Source: Terriglobia bacterium
GTDB lineage: Bacteria > Acidobacteriota > Terriglobia > Terriglobales > Acidobacteriaceae
Length of the DNA stretch: 40,609 nucleotides
Assembly: GCA_020073215.1 (NCBI GenBank)
Contig: JAIQFO010000044.1
Span: forward strand, 1 to 40,609
Direction: 5' to 3'
Part shown: in pieces, positions 24,649 to 34,500 of the stretch
Numbering within the stretch: the first letter of the stretch is position 1
Layout: every line of letters starts with the position of its first letter
Made by a program: the position numbers and the translations under genes
Notes under the pieces: generated by a model
What the model was told of the DNA's origin: nothing
What the model saw: the letters and a program-made list of their open reading frames with translations, nothing else
Database searches by the model: none

Positions 24649-26142
24649 ATGAGTGTTGCCCGGACTCTGGGCGAGTTGCGCCGCAGCTCTTTCACGGCCG
24701 AGCGTCTCAGTACGCGGCGGGTCAAAGATGAGCTGCGCGAGAACCTGATGTCGCGCCTCGGCGCGGGCAGCGCGATCTTTCCGGGCATCGTGGGATACGA
24801 CGACACGGTGGTGCCGCAGATCGTGAACGCGATCCTGTCGCGGCATAATTTCATTCTGCTCGGATTACGCGGACAGGCGAAGAGCCGCATCCTGCGGGCG
24901 CTGACCGCGCTGCTGGATCCGCAGATGCCGTACGTAGCGGGCTGCGAAATCCACGATAACCCCTACAACCCAATCTGCCGACGTTGCCGGGAACTGATAG
25001 CGAAAGAGGGAGACGCGACGCCGATTGCCTGGCTCGAGCCCGAGCATCGCTACGTCGAAAAGCTGGCCACGCCGGATGTCACGATTGCAGATCTGATCGG
25101 CGATATCGACCCCATCAAGGCAGCGCGTGGCGGGCACGAACTGTCGAGCGAGTTCACGGTGCATTACGGATTGCTGCCGCGCGCCAATCGCGGAATTTTC
25201 GCCATGAACGAGTTGCCCGACCTGGCGGGCAAGATCCAGGTCGGCCTCTTCAACATCATGCAGGAAGGCGACGTGCAGATTAAGGGATATCCGATCCGCC
25301 TGCCGCTCGATGTCGCGATCGTGTTCAGCGCGAATCCTGAGGATTACACCGCGCGCGGCAAGATCATTACTCCGCTGAAGGATCGTATCGGGTCGGAGAT
25401 TCGTACGCACTATCCGGCGACGGTGGAAGAAGGCATCGCGATTACCGCGCAGGAAGCCTGGATTCAGCGGGACGGCGCACGGCTCCATATTCCGAAGTAT
25501 GTGCAGGAGGTGATCGAGCGGATCGCCTTCGCCGCGCGCGACGACAAGAAGGTCGACAAGCGGTCGGGGGTAAGCCAGCGGCTGCCCATCTCAGCGATCG
25601 AGAACGTGGTGTCGAATGCCGAACGGCGAGCGCTGACACATCGCGAAAAATTGATCGTGCCGCGCATCAGCGACATCTACGCGGCCCTGCCGGCGATCAC
25701 CGGCAAGCTCGAACTCGAGTACGAAGGCGAGATGAAGGGGGCGGATCACGTGAGCCGCGAGTTGATCCGCACCGCCATCGCCAAGACCTTCGATGGCCAT
25801 CTTTACGGCGTCAACCTGAATCAGGTGGTGCAGTGGTTCGATCTGGGCGGAGAGATTCAGCTCAGCGACAATGCTGGGGCACTGGAAGTGCTTGAAGGTC
25901 TGAGCCAGATTCAGGGACTAATGGAAAAACTCGGCAAGCTGAACGTGAACGCGAAAGACAGCGCCGAGATGCAGGTCTCGGCGGCGGAGTTCGTCCTGGA
26001 AGGCCTGCACGCGCACAAGAAAATCGGCCGCAACGAGGAGCGCGTGTTTACGGCGGGGGAAAAGCCAATAAAGATCGCCGAGAAGCAGCCTCCGTTTGAG
26101 CGGGACGAGCCGGGATTTGGGCGGAAGCGAGGGTTTAATTAG
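24649..26142 (+). CDS. MoxR/Mg-chelatase-like AAA+ ATPase
   Basis: This 497-residue ATPase has Walker A GLRGQAKS, a conserved ELPDLAGKIQVGLFNIMQEGD segment with the Walker B-like Asn-Glu, and FSANPEDYT as sensor 1. The closing DRIGSEIRTHYP matches the Mg-chelatase/MoxR group. A CEIHDNPYNPICRRC stretch after Walker A has three Cys and may bind zinc. These ATPases remodel partners together with a VWA protein, and such a gene follows 130 bp downstream. The ATG at 24649 has GGGGGTT before it, and the longer TTG/ATG options upstream are not supported. The natural substrate is unknown. Confidence 0.9.
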   Translation: MSVARTLGELRRSSFTAERLSTRRVKDELRENLMSRLGAGSAIFPGIVGYDDTVVPQIVNAILSRHNFILLGLRGQAKSRILRALTALLDPQMPYVAGCEIHDNPYNPICRRCRELIAKEGDATPIAWLEPEHRYVEKLATPDVTIADLIGDIDPIKAARGGHELSSEFTVHYGLLPRANRGIFAMNELPDLAGKIQVGLFNIMQEGDVQIKGYPIRLPLDVAIVFSANPEDYTARGKIITPLKDRIGSEIRTHYPATVEEGIAITAQEAWIQRDGARLHIPKYVQEVIERIAFAARDDKKVDKRSGVSQRLPISAIENVVSNAERRALTHREKLIVPRISDIYAALPAITGKLELEYEGEMKGADHVSRELIRTAIAKTFDGHLYGVNLNQVVQWFDLGGEIQLSDNAGALEVLEGLSQIQGLMEKLGKLNVNAKDSAEMQVSAAEFVLEGLHAHKKIGRNEERVFTAGEKPIKIAEKQPPFERDEPGFGRKRGFN

Positions 26143-26268
26143 CTCTCAGCCGTCAGCTTTCGGCTATCAGTAAGAACATTCCCGAGTTTGACTCAGGGCC
26201 GCACGCGGTGACCAGTGAATGGATTAAGACAGGTTTAACTGAAAGCTGACAACTGAGAGCTGATAGCT
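26141..26268. repeat. Heptad-word inverted repeat between AAA+ and VWA genes
   Basis: The left arm (26141-26177) carries AGCTCTC, AGCCGTC, AGCTTTC and GGCTATC and ends CAGTAAGA. The right arm (26233-26268) has TGAAAGC, TGACAAC, TGAGAGC and TGATAGC. The spacer is about 55 bp. The arm begins within the stop codon of the AAA+ gene and the element ends 6 bp before the ATG of the VWA gene, so it sits within an operon. Confidence 0.9.
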
Positions 26269-26274
26269 GCTTTT

Positions 26275-27513
26275 ATGAAACGCATCCGCTACACCAAGTA
26301 CGTTCCCGATCCCGCCAGCGACATGAGCATGGAGGACCTGCTCAGCGCGCTCTCCGACTATCTCTTGCAGAGCGGATTCAACGACAACTTCTGGTACGAA
26401 CTGCCCGATGTGGAGAAGACTTTGGACGAGTTGCGGCGCGCGCTGGAGCAAGCGCTGCTCAATGGCGAGATGTTTGACGAAGAAATGCGCGACCGGCTGC
26501 AGCAGATGCAGATGGAGGGCGAACTCGAGGAGCTGATTGAGAAGTTGATCGAGCGCATGCAGCAGGAAGACTATATATCGATCGATCAGCCTCACGATCC
26601 TTCCAGGCAGTCGAGCGTCGGCGGGCAAGTCGGCGATGCGCAGCAACAGGCGAAATTCGAGATCACCGACAAGAGCCTCGATTTCCTGGGCTTCAAAGCG
26701 CTGCGCGATCTGCTGGGGTCGCTGGGCAAGTCGAGTTTTGGACGCCATGACACGCGCGATATGGCCACCGGCATCGAAGCGAGCGGCGCTTCGAAGCCGT
26801 ATGAGTTTGGCGACACCCTAAACCTCGACATCACAGCGACGCTGTCGAGCGCGATTCAGCGCGAAGGCCTCGGCCTTCCTCTGAACCTCGAATACCGCGA
26901 CTTGCAGGTGCATCAGTGCGAATACCAGTCGTCGTGCGCGACTGTGCTGATGCTCGATTGTTCTCATTCCATGATTCTTTATGGCGAGGACCGCTTCACC
27001 CCGGCGAAGAAGGTCGCGATGGCGTTGTCGCAGTTGATTCGAACGCAGTATCCGGGAGACTCGCTGTCGCTGGTGCTGTTTCACGATTCGGCGGAAGAAG
27101 TCCCGCTCTCGCAACTGGCGCGGGTGAAGGTCGGCCCGTACTACACGAACACGCGCGAGGGACTGCGCCTGGCGCAGCGCATCCTGCAGCGCCAGCGCAA
27201 AGACATGAAGCAGATCGTCATGATCACGGATGGCAAACCTTCGGCGCTCACGCTCGAGGACGGGCGCATCTACAAGAATGCGTTCGGGCTCGATCCTCTG
27301 GTGGTCAGCCAGACGCTGGAAGAAGTTTCGAAGTGCAAGCGGGCGGGCGTGCTGATCAATACCTTCATGCTGGCGTCGGACTATGGACTGGTGCAGTTTG
27401 TCCAGAAGGTGACCGAAATGTGCCGGGGCAAGGCGTACTTCACGACGCCGTACACGCTGGGGCAATATTTGCTGATGGATTATATGTCGCGCAAGACGAA
27501 GACGATTCACTAG
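26275..27513 (+). CDS. VWA-domain protein, partner of the AAA+ ATPase
   Basis: This 412-residue protein has a charged, helical N-terminal half (about 1-200) with Glu/Gln-rich coils at 50-97, then a von Willebrand type A domain. The metal site is complete: LDCSHSM gives DxSxS at 228-232, YTNTREGL supplies the Thr and ITDGKP the Asp. Proteins of this kind work with MoxR-type ATPases, as in the CbbQ/CbbO or chelatase systems, to insert metals or rebuild protein complexes. Which target applies here cannot be told. Start and order fit co-transcription with the ATPase, despite the intervening palindrome. Confidence 0.9.
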   Translation: MKRIRYTKYVPDPASDMSMEDLLSALSDYLLQSGFNDNFWYELPDVEKTLDELRRALEQALLNGEMFDEEMRDRLQQMQMEGELEELIEKLIERMQQEDYISIDQPHDPSRQSSVGGQVGDAQQQAKFEITDKSLDFLGFKALRDLLGSLGKSSFGRHDTRDMATGIEASGASKPYEFGDTLNLDITATLSSAIQREGLGLPLNLEYRDLQVHQCEYQSSCATVLMLDCSHSMILYGEDRFTPAKKVAMALSQLIRTQYPGDSLSLVLFHDSAEEVPLSQLARVKVGPYYTNTREGLRLAQRILQRQRKDMKQIVMITDGKPSALTLEDGRIYKNAFGLDPLVVSQTLEEVSKCKRAGVLINTFMLASDYGLVQFVQKVTEMCRGKAYFTTPYTLGQYLLMDYMSRKTKTIH

Positions 27514-27623
27514 CCAATCTTAAGTTGTGATAGCCCGGACTCAATGGACTCAATAACGCTCATTGAGGGGTCCCGAGCGCCTGTTAAAAACATCAGCCAG
27601 ACTGCGTCTGTCCCGAACCTATC

Positions 27624-27731
27624 ATGGCCGATAGCGAGGTCTGGCAAGTCGTGACTTTTCTCAGTCGCCTCGACCATCTGCCACCTTCAGTCCAGGAGGA
27701 ACTACACAGACCCGCTGGGAGCACTCCGTGA
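27624..27731 (+). pseudogene. Remnant of a cytochrome c gene (C-terminal fragment)
   Basis: A 35-codon frame reads MADSEVWQVVTFLSRLDHL and continues with PPSVQEEL before its stop. DSEVWQVVTFL resembles the C-terminal helix of small class-I cytochromes c, where a heme methionine precedes it. No CxxCH motif lies upstream in any frame of this gap, so the heme part is missing and the gene is broken. The closest intact cytochrome is the minus-strand gene downstream, but that has a different C-terminus. Confidence 0.55.
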
Positions 27732-27778
27732 GTTCGGAACATGGTTCGTTGCCGAATAATCCCTACACAGCGGGCTCT

Positions 27779-28801
27779 CTACTGTTTGCGGTTCTGGTTG
27801 CCTGCGCCGTGCATCGCCCCTTCCAGGGGGCAAAGCGTCGGTGGCTCCGTGTTGTCCACGTGATGGCTGACTGGCTTCCGCGTCTTCAGGTACGCAAAAA
27901 TCCCCGCCAAGTCTTCGTCCGTCATATTACCCAGCACCGACCACGGCATGGTTTTATTCAATTCGCGAGCCCCCACTGCACCCGTGCGCATCGCTTTGAT
28001 GAACATGCCTTCGTCGTAGTAAGGAATTCCAGACGGATCGGGTGTGAGGTTTGCACTTGCAACCGTTCCCCAAGGTGTCTGGAAAATCTGCCCACCTGAG
28101 AATTCCATGCCCGGGATCGGCATGTGGTGGTTGTCTACCGGGGTGTGGCAATCTGCGCAGCCGATTAAATTGACCAGGAAACTGCCGCGTTTCACGGGAT
28201 CAGAAATGTCGGGTACCGGGACGGCAGCGGTAAGAGGCTGGGGATCGTTTTGCATAATGTACTTTACCGGGAAAATAATCTCAGTCTTGGGAAGAACGTT
28301 TCTGGCGGGCGGCAGGGAACGGAAATACACGATGATGGAGGCTAGATCCTCGTCTGGCATGCTGCGGTAATGGGCGAAAGGCATGATTCCAAAGAGGGCG
28401 CGTCCGTCGTGGCCAATGCCCTCGCGAATGGCGCGTGCCAGCATGTCGTCAGTCCAGTTCCCGGCACCAGTGTCTTTATCGGGTGTGAGATTGGGCGCAA
28501 AGACCTTCCCGGGCAGGTCGGTATACGGGAGTTGTTGCCCGGCTCCTGTCATACCCGGGAGAATCGGATCGTCATGCTGGCTCCAATCATGCGGCGAATG
28601 ACAGTAGAGGCAGCCGATTGAACTCGCCAGGTACTTCCCGCGTGCCAGCCGTCGAGGCGTGACTTCAAATGTGAGAGAGGTAAGCGATCTCGATCGTGGC
28701 CCAAGAAAGGCTCGCGGCCCGAGCACTTTCACTGCAGCCACTCCGACAACGATAATCAGAACGATTGCAACAACGAGCACAACTCTCAAGGCCAGCTTCA
28801 T
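27779..28801 (-). CDS. Diheme cytochrome c, membrane-anchored
   Basis: This 340-residue electron carrier has one N-terminal membrane anchor (about 5-24) and two heme sites: CLYCH at 64-68 and CADCH in the second half. Each lies in its own cytochrome c domain, with FAPNLTPD/SANLTPDPSG and MPDEDLASIIVYFRSL/MTDEDLAGIFAYLKT as matching segments, so the protein is an internal duplication. The layout resembles the cytochrome subunits of membrane alcohol and sugar dehydrogenases, but no such enzyme is nearby. The ATG at 28801 has GGGGGA upstream. The longer open frame to 29191 is rejected because it would bury the anchor. Confidence 0.88.
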   Translation of the reverse strand: MKLALRVVLVVAIVLIIVVGVAAVKVLGPRAFLGPRSRSLTSLTFEVTPRRLARGKYLASSIGCLYCHSPHDWSQHDDPILPGMTGAGQQLPYTDLPGKVFAPNLTPDKDTGAGNWTDDMLARAIREGIGHDGRALFGIMPFAHYRSMPDEDLASIIVYFRSLPPARNVLPKTEIIFPVKYIMQNDPQPLTAAVPVPDISDPVKRGSFLVNLIGCADCHTPVDNHHMPIPGMEFSGGQIFQTPWGTVASANLTPDPSGIPYYDEGMFIKAMRTGAVGARELNKTMPWSVLGNMTDEDLAGIFAYLKTRKPVSHHVDNTEPPTLCPLEGAMHGAGNQNRKQ

Positions 28802-29062
28802 CCGCGAATCCCCCAGAGCAAAGCGCGTCATTATTGCCATCTGGAACGCAAGTGTCAACGAAAAATATTCTCTAAAGCACAAGCCGGACAGCGAGGACCA
28901 GGTCCGCAAGGTCGAGTTCAAACGGTTACACTTTCGTTGAAGCCTAAGGAAAACCGAGGCCCCCCTCGCCAGAGGCCGAATTACAGAAGTAACATTCCGC
29001 TTGTTCTGCCCGAGCGTTACTCGGTGTAAGATTCCCTGCAGGATCTTCCCTTCGGAGAGGTT

Positions 29063-29281
29063 ATGAAACGAATTGCCGCTTTCCTTCTGCTCGCCGCCTT
29101 GAGTGTTATGTGCTCGATGCCGGTTCAGGGTCAACAAACCAGTACCGCCGAAAACATGCACCGCGCCCGCCAAGGGGCTAAAAGGCAGCAAAAAGTATCA
29201 AAGAAGCTAGCCAAGAAACAACGGAAGGCCATGAAGAAATCCCAAAAGGCGCAACAGAAGGCGTACCGCCACACTGGATAG
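29063..29281 (+). CDS. Small, highly basic secreted protein
   Basis: This 72-residue product starts with GGAGAGG before ATG and a clear signal peptide MKRIAAFLLLAALSVMCS ending near QGQQT. The mature part is almost all Lys, Gln, Arg and Ala, with repeats such as KKLAKKQRKAMKKSQKAQQK. It would be a strongly positive, helical peptide outside the inner membrane. I know no family for it. Binding to lipopolysaccharide, other anionic polymers or DNA is a guess from charge. It lies divergent from the diheme cytochrome gene. Confidence 0.65.
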   Translation: MKRIAAFLLLAALSVMCSMPVQGQQTSTAENMHRARQGAKRQQKVSKKLAKKQRKAMKKSQKAQQKAYRHTG

Positions 29282-29376
29282 CGCGAAGAATTGGGCGGCT
29301 GCGTTGTAGTCCGTCATGCAGCAGGTTCATAGGAAACGTCTCGTCTGTCCCCGAGTTCCTGGGATGATATTCAGGA

Positions 29377-30636
29377 TCACAGCCAAACTAAGGGGACCAG
29401 GCCCAGTGCCGCAAGAACTGCGAGAAGCGCGAGGCCCTGGATCCCAGTCTTTCTGCCGCCTAGACTGTAGGCGTAAATCCCTTTTACCAGGTTGTTGCTG
29501 GCTGCGGCGATGAGCACTGCGGACGCGGCCACTCTCAGAGGCGTGAGCGCGCCGGCTGCCTGCGTCATTCCCATGATGAATGGATCCACGTCGGTCACGC
29601 CCATGATGGCGGCCAGAGTATTCACGCCCGCTTTGCCAAGATAAGTAACCGCCAACTGGGTAGCTATCAGCATCGCAAGAAACAACAGGGCGAAGACGAA
29701 AGCTGCCAACAACTCGAGCGGATTCCTAGGTTCGAATTCCCGCTCGACCGCCTGAGCGCTGGGATCGGGCCGGCGTGTCCAGAGCCAACCTCCACCGACG
29801 GCCAGACCGGCCAGCACCAAAAAGGGGAGTGCGAGCAAAGACATGAGTTGCCGGTTGAAAAGCGCCAGAAGCGCGACCAGCCGCAGGTACATCACACCGG
29901 AAGCAATCAAGATACCCCCGGAGAAGAGGTGGGGATGCTGTTCACGAGCCGCCCGGCGCGCCATCACCACCGTAGCGACGGTCGAGGAATACGCCCCGCC
30001 CAGCAACGCTGCCAGCACGACCCCGCCCCGCTGCTTCGTTAGTCTCTGCAGAACGTAACTGCCGTACGAGATGGTGCTGACCGCAATCACCACGAGCCAG
30101 GTCTTGAAAGGGTTAATGTGGAATCGGCTGAATTCCTGATTCGGAACCACCGGAAGGATGACGCCGGTCAACAGAAGGAACTTGGCGAACGTCAGAATTT
30201 CCTGTGGGGGGATGCGAACGGCAAGCTTCTCGAGAGCCGCCTTGAGATCGAGTAATAACAGGCTGGCCACGCTTAGCGTCGTCGCAATCCACAGATGTCC
30301 GTAGCAGACCAGAGCTCCCACCAGGAATGTCGCGAGACCGGACATTTCCGAGGTGACACCGCCGGCTTCCGCCGAGGAGAGCTTGTGCCAGTAAGACAAA
30401 AGCAGGAATCCGGCGATTACCAGAAAGCCGACGGTCAGCGGCAGCAATTGGGCGCCGGAAAGAAGTGCGATCGAATAGCCAATCAGTCCAATCAGCGGGA
30501 AGGTGCGCACTCCGCCAAAGGAATAGGAGCCCACTGTGATCTTGTGTTCTTCGCGCTCCAGTCCTATCAGAAACGACAAGAACACAACCAGAACGATCTT
30601 CAGGACCTCCGGGGGCAACCTCTGGTAAAGTTCCAC
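29377..30636 (-). CDS. MgtC/DUF4010 family membrane protein
   Basis: This 419-residue inner-membrane protein has about 12 hydrophobic segments. The N-terminal third carries the MgtC-like start FLSFLIGLEREEHK and GGVRTFPLIGLIGY. The rest matches DUF4010, with LGGAYSSTVATVVMARRA in the middle and GVTDVDPFIMGMTQ near the C-terminus. MgtC proteins help bacteria cope with low magnesium and with acid or phagocytosis, but the fused DUF4010 form is uncharacterised. No Mg-responsive leader could be recognised upstream. Confidence 0.88.
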   Translation of the reverse strand: MELYQRLPPEVLKIVLVVFLSFLIGLEREEHKITVGSYSFGGVRTFPLIGLIGYSIALLSGAQLLPLTVGFLVIAGFLLLSYWHKLSSAEAGGVTSEMSGLATFLVGALVCYGHLWIATTLSVASLLLLDLKAALEKLAVRIPPQEILTFAKFLLLTGVILPVVPNQEFSRFHINPFKTWLVVIAVSTISYGSYVLQRLTKQRGGVVLAALLGGAYSSTVATVVMARRAAREQHPHLFSGGILIASGVMYLRLVALLALFNRQLMSLLALPFLVLAGLAVGGGWLWTRRPDPSAQAVEREFEPRNPLELLAAFVFALLFLAMLIATQLAVTYLGKAGVNTLAAIMGVTDVDPFIMGMTQAAGALTPLRVAASAVLIAAASNNLVKGIYAYSLGGRKTGIQGLALLAVLAALGLVPLVWL

Positions 30637-30995
30637 TAGAATTCCACCTCCCAGCGGCCTGCTCTTTGAAGAGGATGGCCATGCCTGTCTCTAGCAAGGT
30701 CAAGAGCGCAGGCATCCATCGTTGAGCCTCCTAGCAACAGGGGCGGCCGGTCGCATGTGCTGCCGCACTATTCTTATATATCGCCTTCCCCCATTTGACC
30801 ATTGACGCGATTCTGCAAAGAGCGCGGGCGACCTACGCTTTTCCTTCACCGGCAGCTGCCGAAAGGTCTGTGCTCCGCTGCCGATTCATCACAAACTGCA
30901 GTGACTGCGAACACGGCAACCCGATTCGTGTGGGGCTAGGCTAATCCCACTCCCAGGACCTCTCCCGGTCCGGTTCCCTCCAGGAAGAGATCGCT
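30637..30995. promoter_or_regulatory. Divergent upstream region without gene
   Basis: This 359-bp stretch separates divergent genes and so should contain promoters for both. AGGAAGAG precedes the ATG at 30996 at a suitable distance. A short AT-rich tract, TATTCTTATATAT (30769-30781), could hold a -10 box but is unproven. I see no inverted repeat or coding frame. Confidence 0.4.
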
Positions 30996-31544
30996 ATGCG
31001 TGCGTCTGGACGCGGGTTGGCCGTCGCGCTCGTTTGTCTACTAAACGGCTGCCTGCCGAATTTTGCTGCCGCGCAACTATCGGATCAAGTCGTCGGCGAG
31101 CGCGTTCTCGGTTCGCAATGGAAACAGCTTTCGCGCCGGGCCGGGATGATCTTCGCCGGCACAGTGCTCACCTCCACGCCGCCAGCCACGACCATGGATC
31201 GGGTGGTTCCCGCGGCAGTTCCGGCGGTCCAGTTGAGTTTTCGTGTGGACCGGGCGATCGCCGGGGTCAAGCGGGGACAAGTTCTCACCATTCACGAGTG
31301 GACGGGGGCGTGGTCGATGCATCGTCCGATGAGCCGCGGCCAGCACATGTTGATCTTTCTATATCCGCCGAGCCGTCTTGGCCTGACCAGCCCGGTGGGT
31401 GGATCACTCGGTCAAGTCGCTCTCGATGCGAGCGGGAACAACGTGGCTAAGGAAGCGCAGAAGTGGTCTGCGCCGGGCATCGGGACCATCAGCGTAATTC
31501 AACTGGAGCGCGCCATCCGCAGCGCCCGAAGTGAACAGGAGTGA
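30996..31544 (+). CDS. Secreted protein of unknown function preceding the matrixin-like gene
   Basis: This 182-residue product has an N-terminal export signal ending near NFAAAQLS (a Cys at 19 follows Asn-Gly and is a poor lipobox). The mature domain shows FAGTVLTS, a VQLSFRVDRAIAGVKRGQVL strand-rich stretch, HEWTGAW, and MLIFLYPPSRLGLTSPVGG. Such patterns occur in OB-like secreted domains, but I cannot assign a known one. Its stop is 2 bp before the ATG of the matrixin-like gene, and that gene's AGGAG is inside this coding end, so the two are coupled and probably act together. Confidence 0.7.
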   Translation: MRASGRGLAVALVCLLNGCLPNFAAAQLSDQVVGERVLGSQWKQLSRRAGMIFAGTVLTSTPPATTMDRVVPAAVPAVQLSFRVDRAIAGVKRGQVLTIHEWTGAWSMHRPMSRGQHMLIFLYPPSRLGLTSPVGGSLGQVALDASGNNVAKEAQKWSAPGIGTISVIQLERAIRSARSEQE

Positions 31545-31546
31545 AC

Positions 31547-34500
31547 ATGCGCTGGCGAATACTGGCGGGTGCCGTTTTTCTAATTTCCAGTGCGGTTGCC
31601 AGCCGCGCCGGAGGCCCGGCATTTGTCGCGGGCTCCGGCTACGATCCCGGGGTCGCGGGCCAGCCCATAATTTGGGCGAATGGCGCGGTGCAGTACTTCA
31701 CCGACCAGGGGGACTTGAGTCCGATTCTCCCCAACGCGCAGGCCGACAGCCTGGTCGCCGGCGCTTTCAGCGCCTGGACCAGCATCCCCGGCGTTGCCCT
31801 TACCGCATCGCAGGGCGGACATCTCGCTGAGGACGTGAACGGCGTCAACCTCACCGTCGACGCCACCGGAACCATCACCGCCCCCGGCGACATTACACCT
31901 TCGGCCACCGCCACGCCCGTCGGAATTGTCTACGATTTCGACGGAACGGTCACCGATGCGCTGCTGGGCCAGGGCGCCGGAAGCCTGCCCGATTGCTTTA
32001 CTAACGCTGTCTTTGGCGGGCCCGATAACTTCACCGCGGCCGCGAACATCGCGCATGCGCTGGTAGTGATCAACGGAGTCTGCGCCACAACCAGCGCGCA
32101 ACAGCCAGACGTTCAATACCGACTGGTGCGTGTCCTGGGACGCATCCTGGGCTTGGGATGGTCGCAGGCCAATCTGAACGTCTTGACCCACCACCCAGTT
32201 CCCTCCAGCGCCGATTTTGCCGGATTTCCGGTGATGCACTTTGCCGACCCGATCAACTGCGTGCCCATCGCCGTCTGCTATCCCAACCCGGCCGTCCCCA
32301 AAATGGATGACATGAACGCGCTCGCGCGGCTTTACCCAGCCAGCGTCAGCCCGCAACCGGCGGGCAGAATTTACGGCAGTATTTATTTCACTGATGCATC
32401 CGGCAATGCGGTGCAGCCGATGCAGGGCGCCAACATGGTAGCCCGGCTGATGGTCTCGGGTCAGCCCTCGCGGCAATATGTTGTGACTTCCGTATCGGGA
32501 TTCGCGTTTCATGGCAACGCGGGCAACATCATCGATGGATACCTGGACGCAAATGGCCTTCGCTATGACCGGTGGGGCTCGAATGATCCGTCGCTCGAGG
32601 GCTTTTTTGATCTGGGCCAACTGACCATCCCGACCGGGCAAACCATTGCCCAGTACCAGTTGACCGTGGAGGCGCTCGATGCGAACTGGTCGATGGGCGT
32701 CGAACCGTACGCCCCCACCCAGGTGACGCCCTCGGGTTCGTTCGCGCCGGTTGTCGTCACCGTGACGAATGGGTCAAACACCGAGCGGGACATCTTGATG
32801 TTGCAGGATGCGATCGCGCAAACCCATCCCGGCAGCGGGTCATCTTATGCAACCCCGGCAATAGTTCCCGCGGGCGGAGGATGGGGGTCGTGGATCTCCG
32901 ACTACGGCGGCAGCGATTGGTTCAAGTTCACGGCGCAGGCGAGCCGGACGGCATCGGTCACAGTGACCGCCCTCGACGAAACAGGACAGCCGACTGAAAC
33001 CAAACTGCAGCCCGTCATTGGCATCTGGCAGTTGAGCGATCAGAGCGGCAATCCGGCGCCCGCTTCCACGCCCTCAGCGTTCAACACGACCACATGGGGA
33101 ATGACTCGCCTGGACGCACAGTTCGGCGCATCTGACACGTACCGGGTGGCAGTGGCCGATTTTCGCGGTGACGGCCGGCCCGACTACTTCTACCAGGCCA
33201 GTCTCCTCTATTCGGATACAGTCACGCCGGCACGTCTCAGTCTCGCTGGCGGCATGGCGACTCTCAACGGCACCGGGTTCAAACCGGGATTGCAGGTGAC
33301 AGCAGCCGGGAACAACGGCAACACTCTGGCTGCCTCGGCAACCCAGATCCAGGTGACCATGCCCGCCGCAGCGCACGACGGAACCGCTACGATCCAGGTC
33401 ACCGATCCGGTGAGCGGTGCTTACTCTCAGATGAGCGGCGCGCTGAGCTATGGCGCTCTCTCCACTGATCTCTTACTTCTCTTGCAAGGCGCGGAGCCGG
33501 CAACGCCAGTGGGCTCAGCCGCCGCCAATCCAATCCGGGTGCGTGCGGTTGCCGCCGATGGAGTCACGCCGGTGAGCGGGGCGACAATTGCCTGGAGCGC
33601 GACCAACGGCCTGCAGTTCTCGACCTGCAGCGGAGCTTCCTCCTGTTCCGTGCTGACCGATGAGGCGGGAGAATCTTCCAGCGCGGTCACTCCCACGGCG
33701 ACCGGAGCGAGCACGATTACAGCCGCGCTCGCGCCGGCTTCGTACTCGCCGCCGCAGTCGCAGCAGGCCACGGTGGTGGGGACCTCGACCGCGCTCGATC
33801 TGGCTGCGCTGACACCGACGCGGTGGATTGGGCAAGGCGCGACGCTCTCGGTTCCGCTGGCGGTCGAAGTGCTCGACCTGGCCGTGCCTCAAGCGAATGT
33901 CACCATCAATTTCGTCATAACAAAAGGGACGGCGTCGCTTTCGGCGCCCAATGCGACCACCAACAGCTCGGGATTCGCCACCATCCATGCCCAAATCACG
34001 AATCAAAGTGCCGACGTGCAGGTGAGCGCTTGCGCCGCCCCGAATAATTCACCGTGCCAGACCTTTACCATGTTTTCCACTCCGCCTTCACTGTGGATGC
34101 TGGAGACGGTGAGCGGATCGTCACAGGTTGTGCCGGAGGGGCAGGCTTTTCAACCGCTGGTGATGCGAGTGACCGACGGCTCCACTGTCTCGAATCCGGT
34201 GATGGGAGTGAACGTCACGTTTCAGACCACACTGGCCCGAGTTCCCGAAAACGGCATGCCCGTTGTTCTCGGATCGTCTCAGGCGCAGGTCGTGAGCGCT
34301 CAGGATGGCCTCGCTTCGATCGTGCCCTCCGCGGGAAGCGTCGGCCCATGCGATGTGTTCATCGCCGTGAGCGCAGGCCCCTCGACCGCGCAGTTGCAAA
34401 TGGAGACTGTGGCCGCAATAGTTGTCGCGCAGCCGAAAAATAACGGCGGCAAGGCCCCGAGTGCGTGGTCCGGCCGGCGCTTCATTTGGCCGGTGGGCTC

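Noticed and set aside
28802..29191. A 130-residue N-terminal extension of the diheme cytochrome
   Set aside because: The ATG at 28801 has a good ribosome site and a membrane anchor right after it; the extension has no family similarity and runs under the divergent gene.
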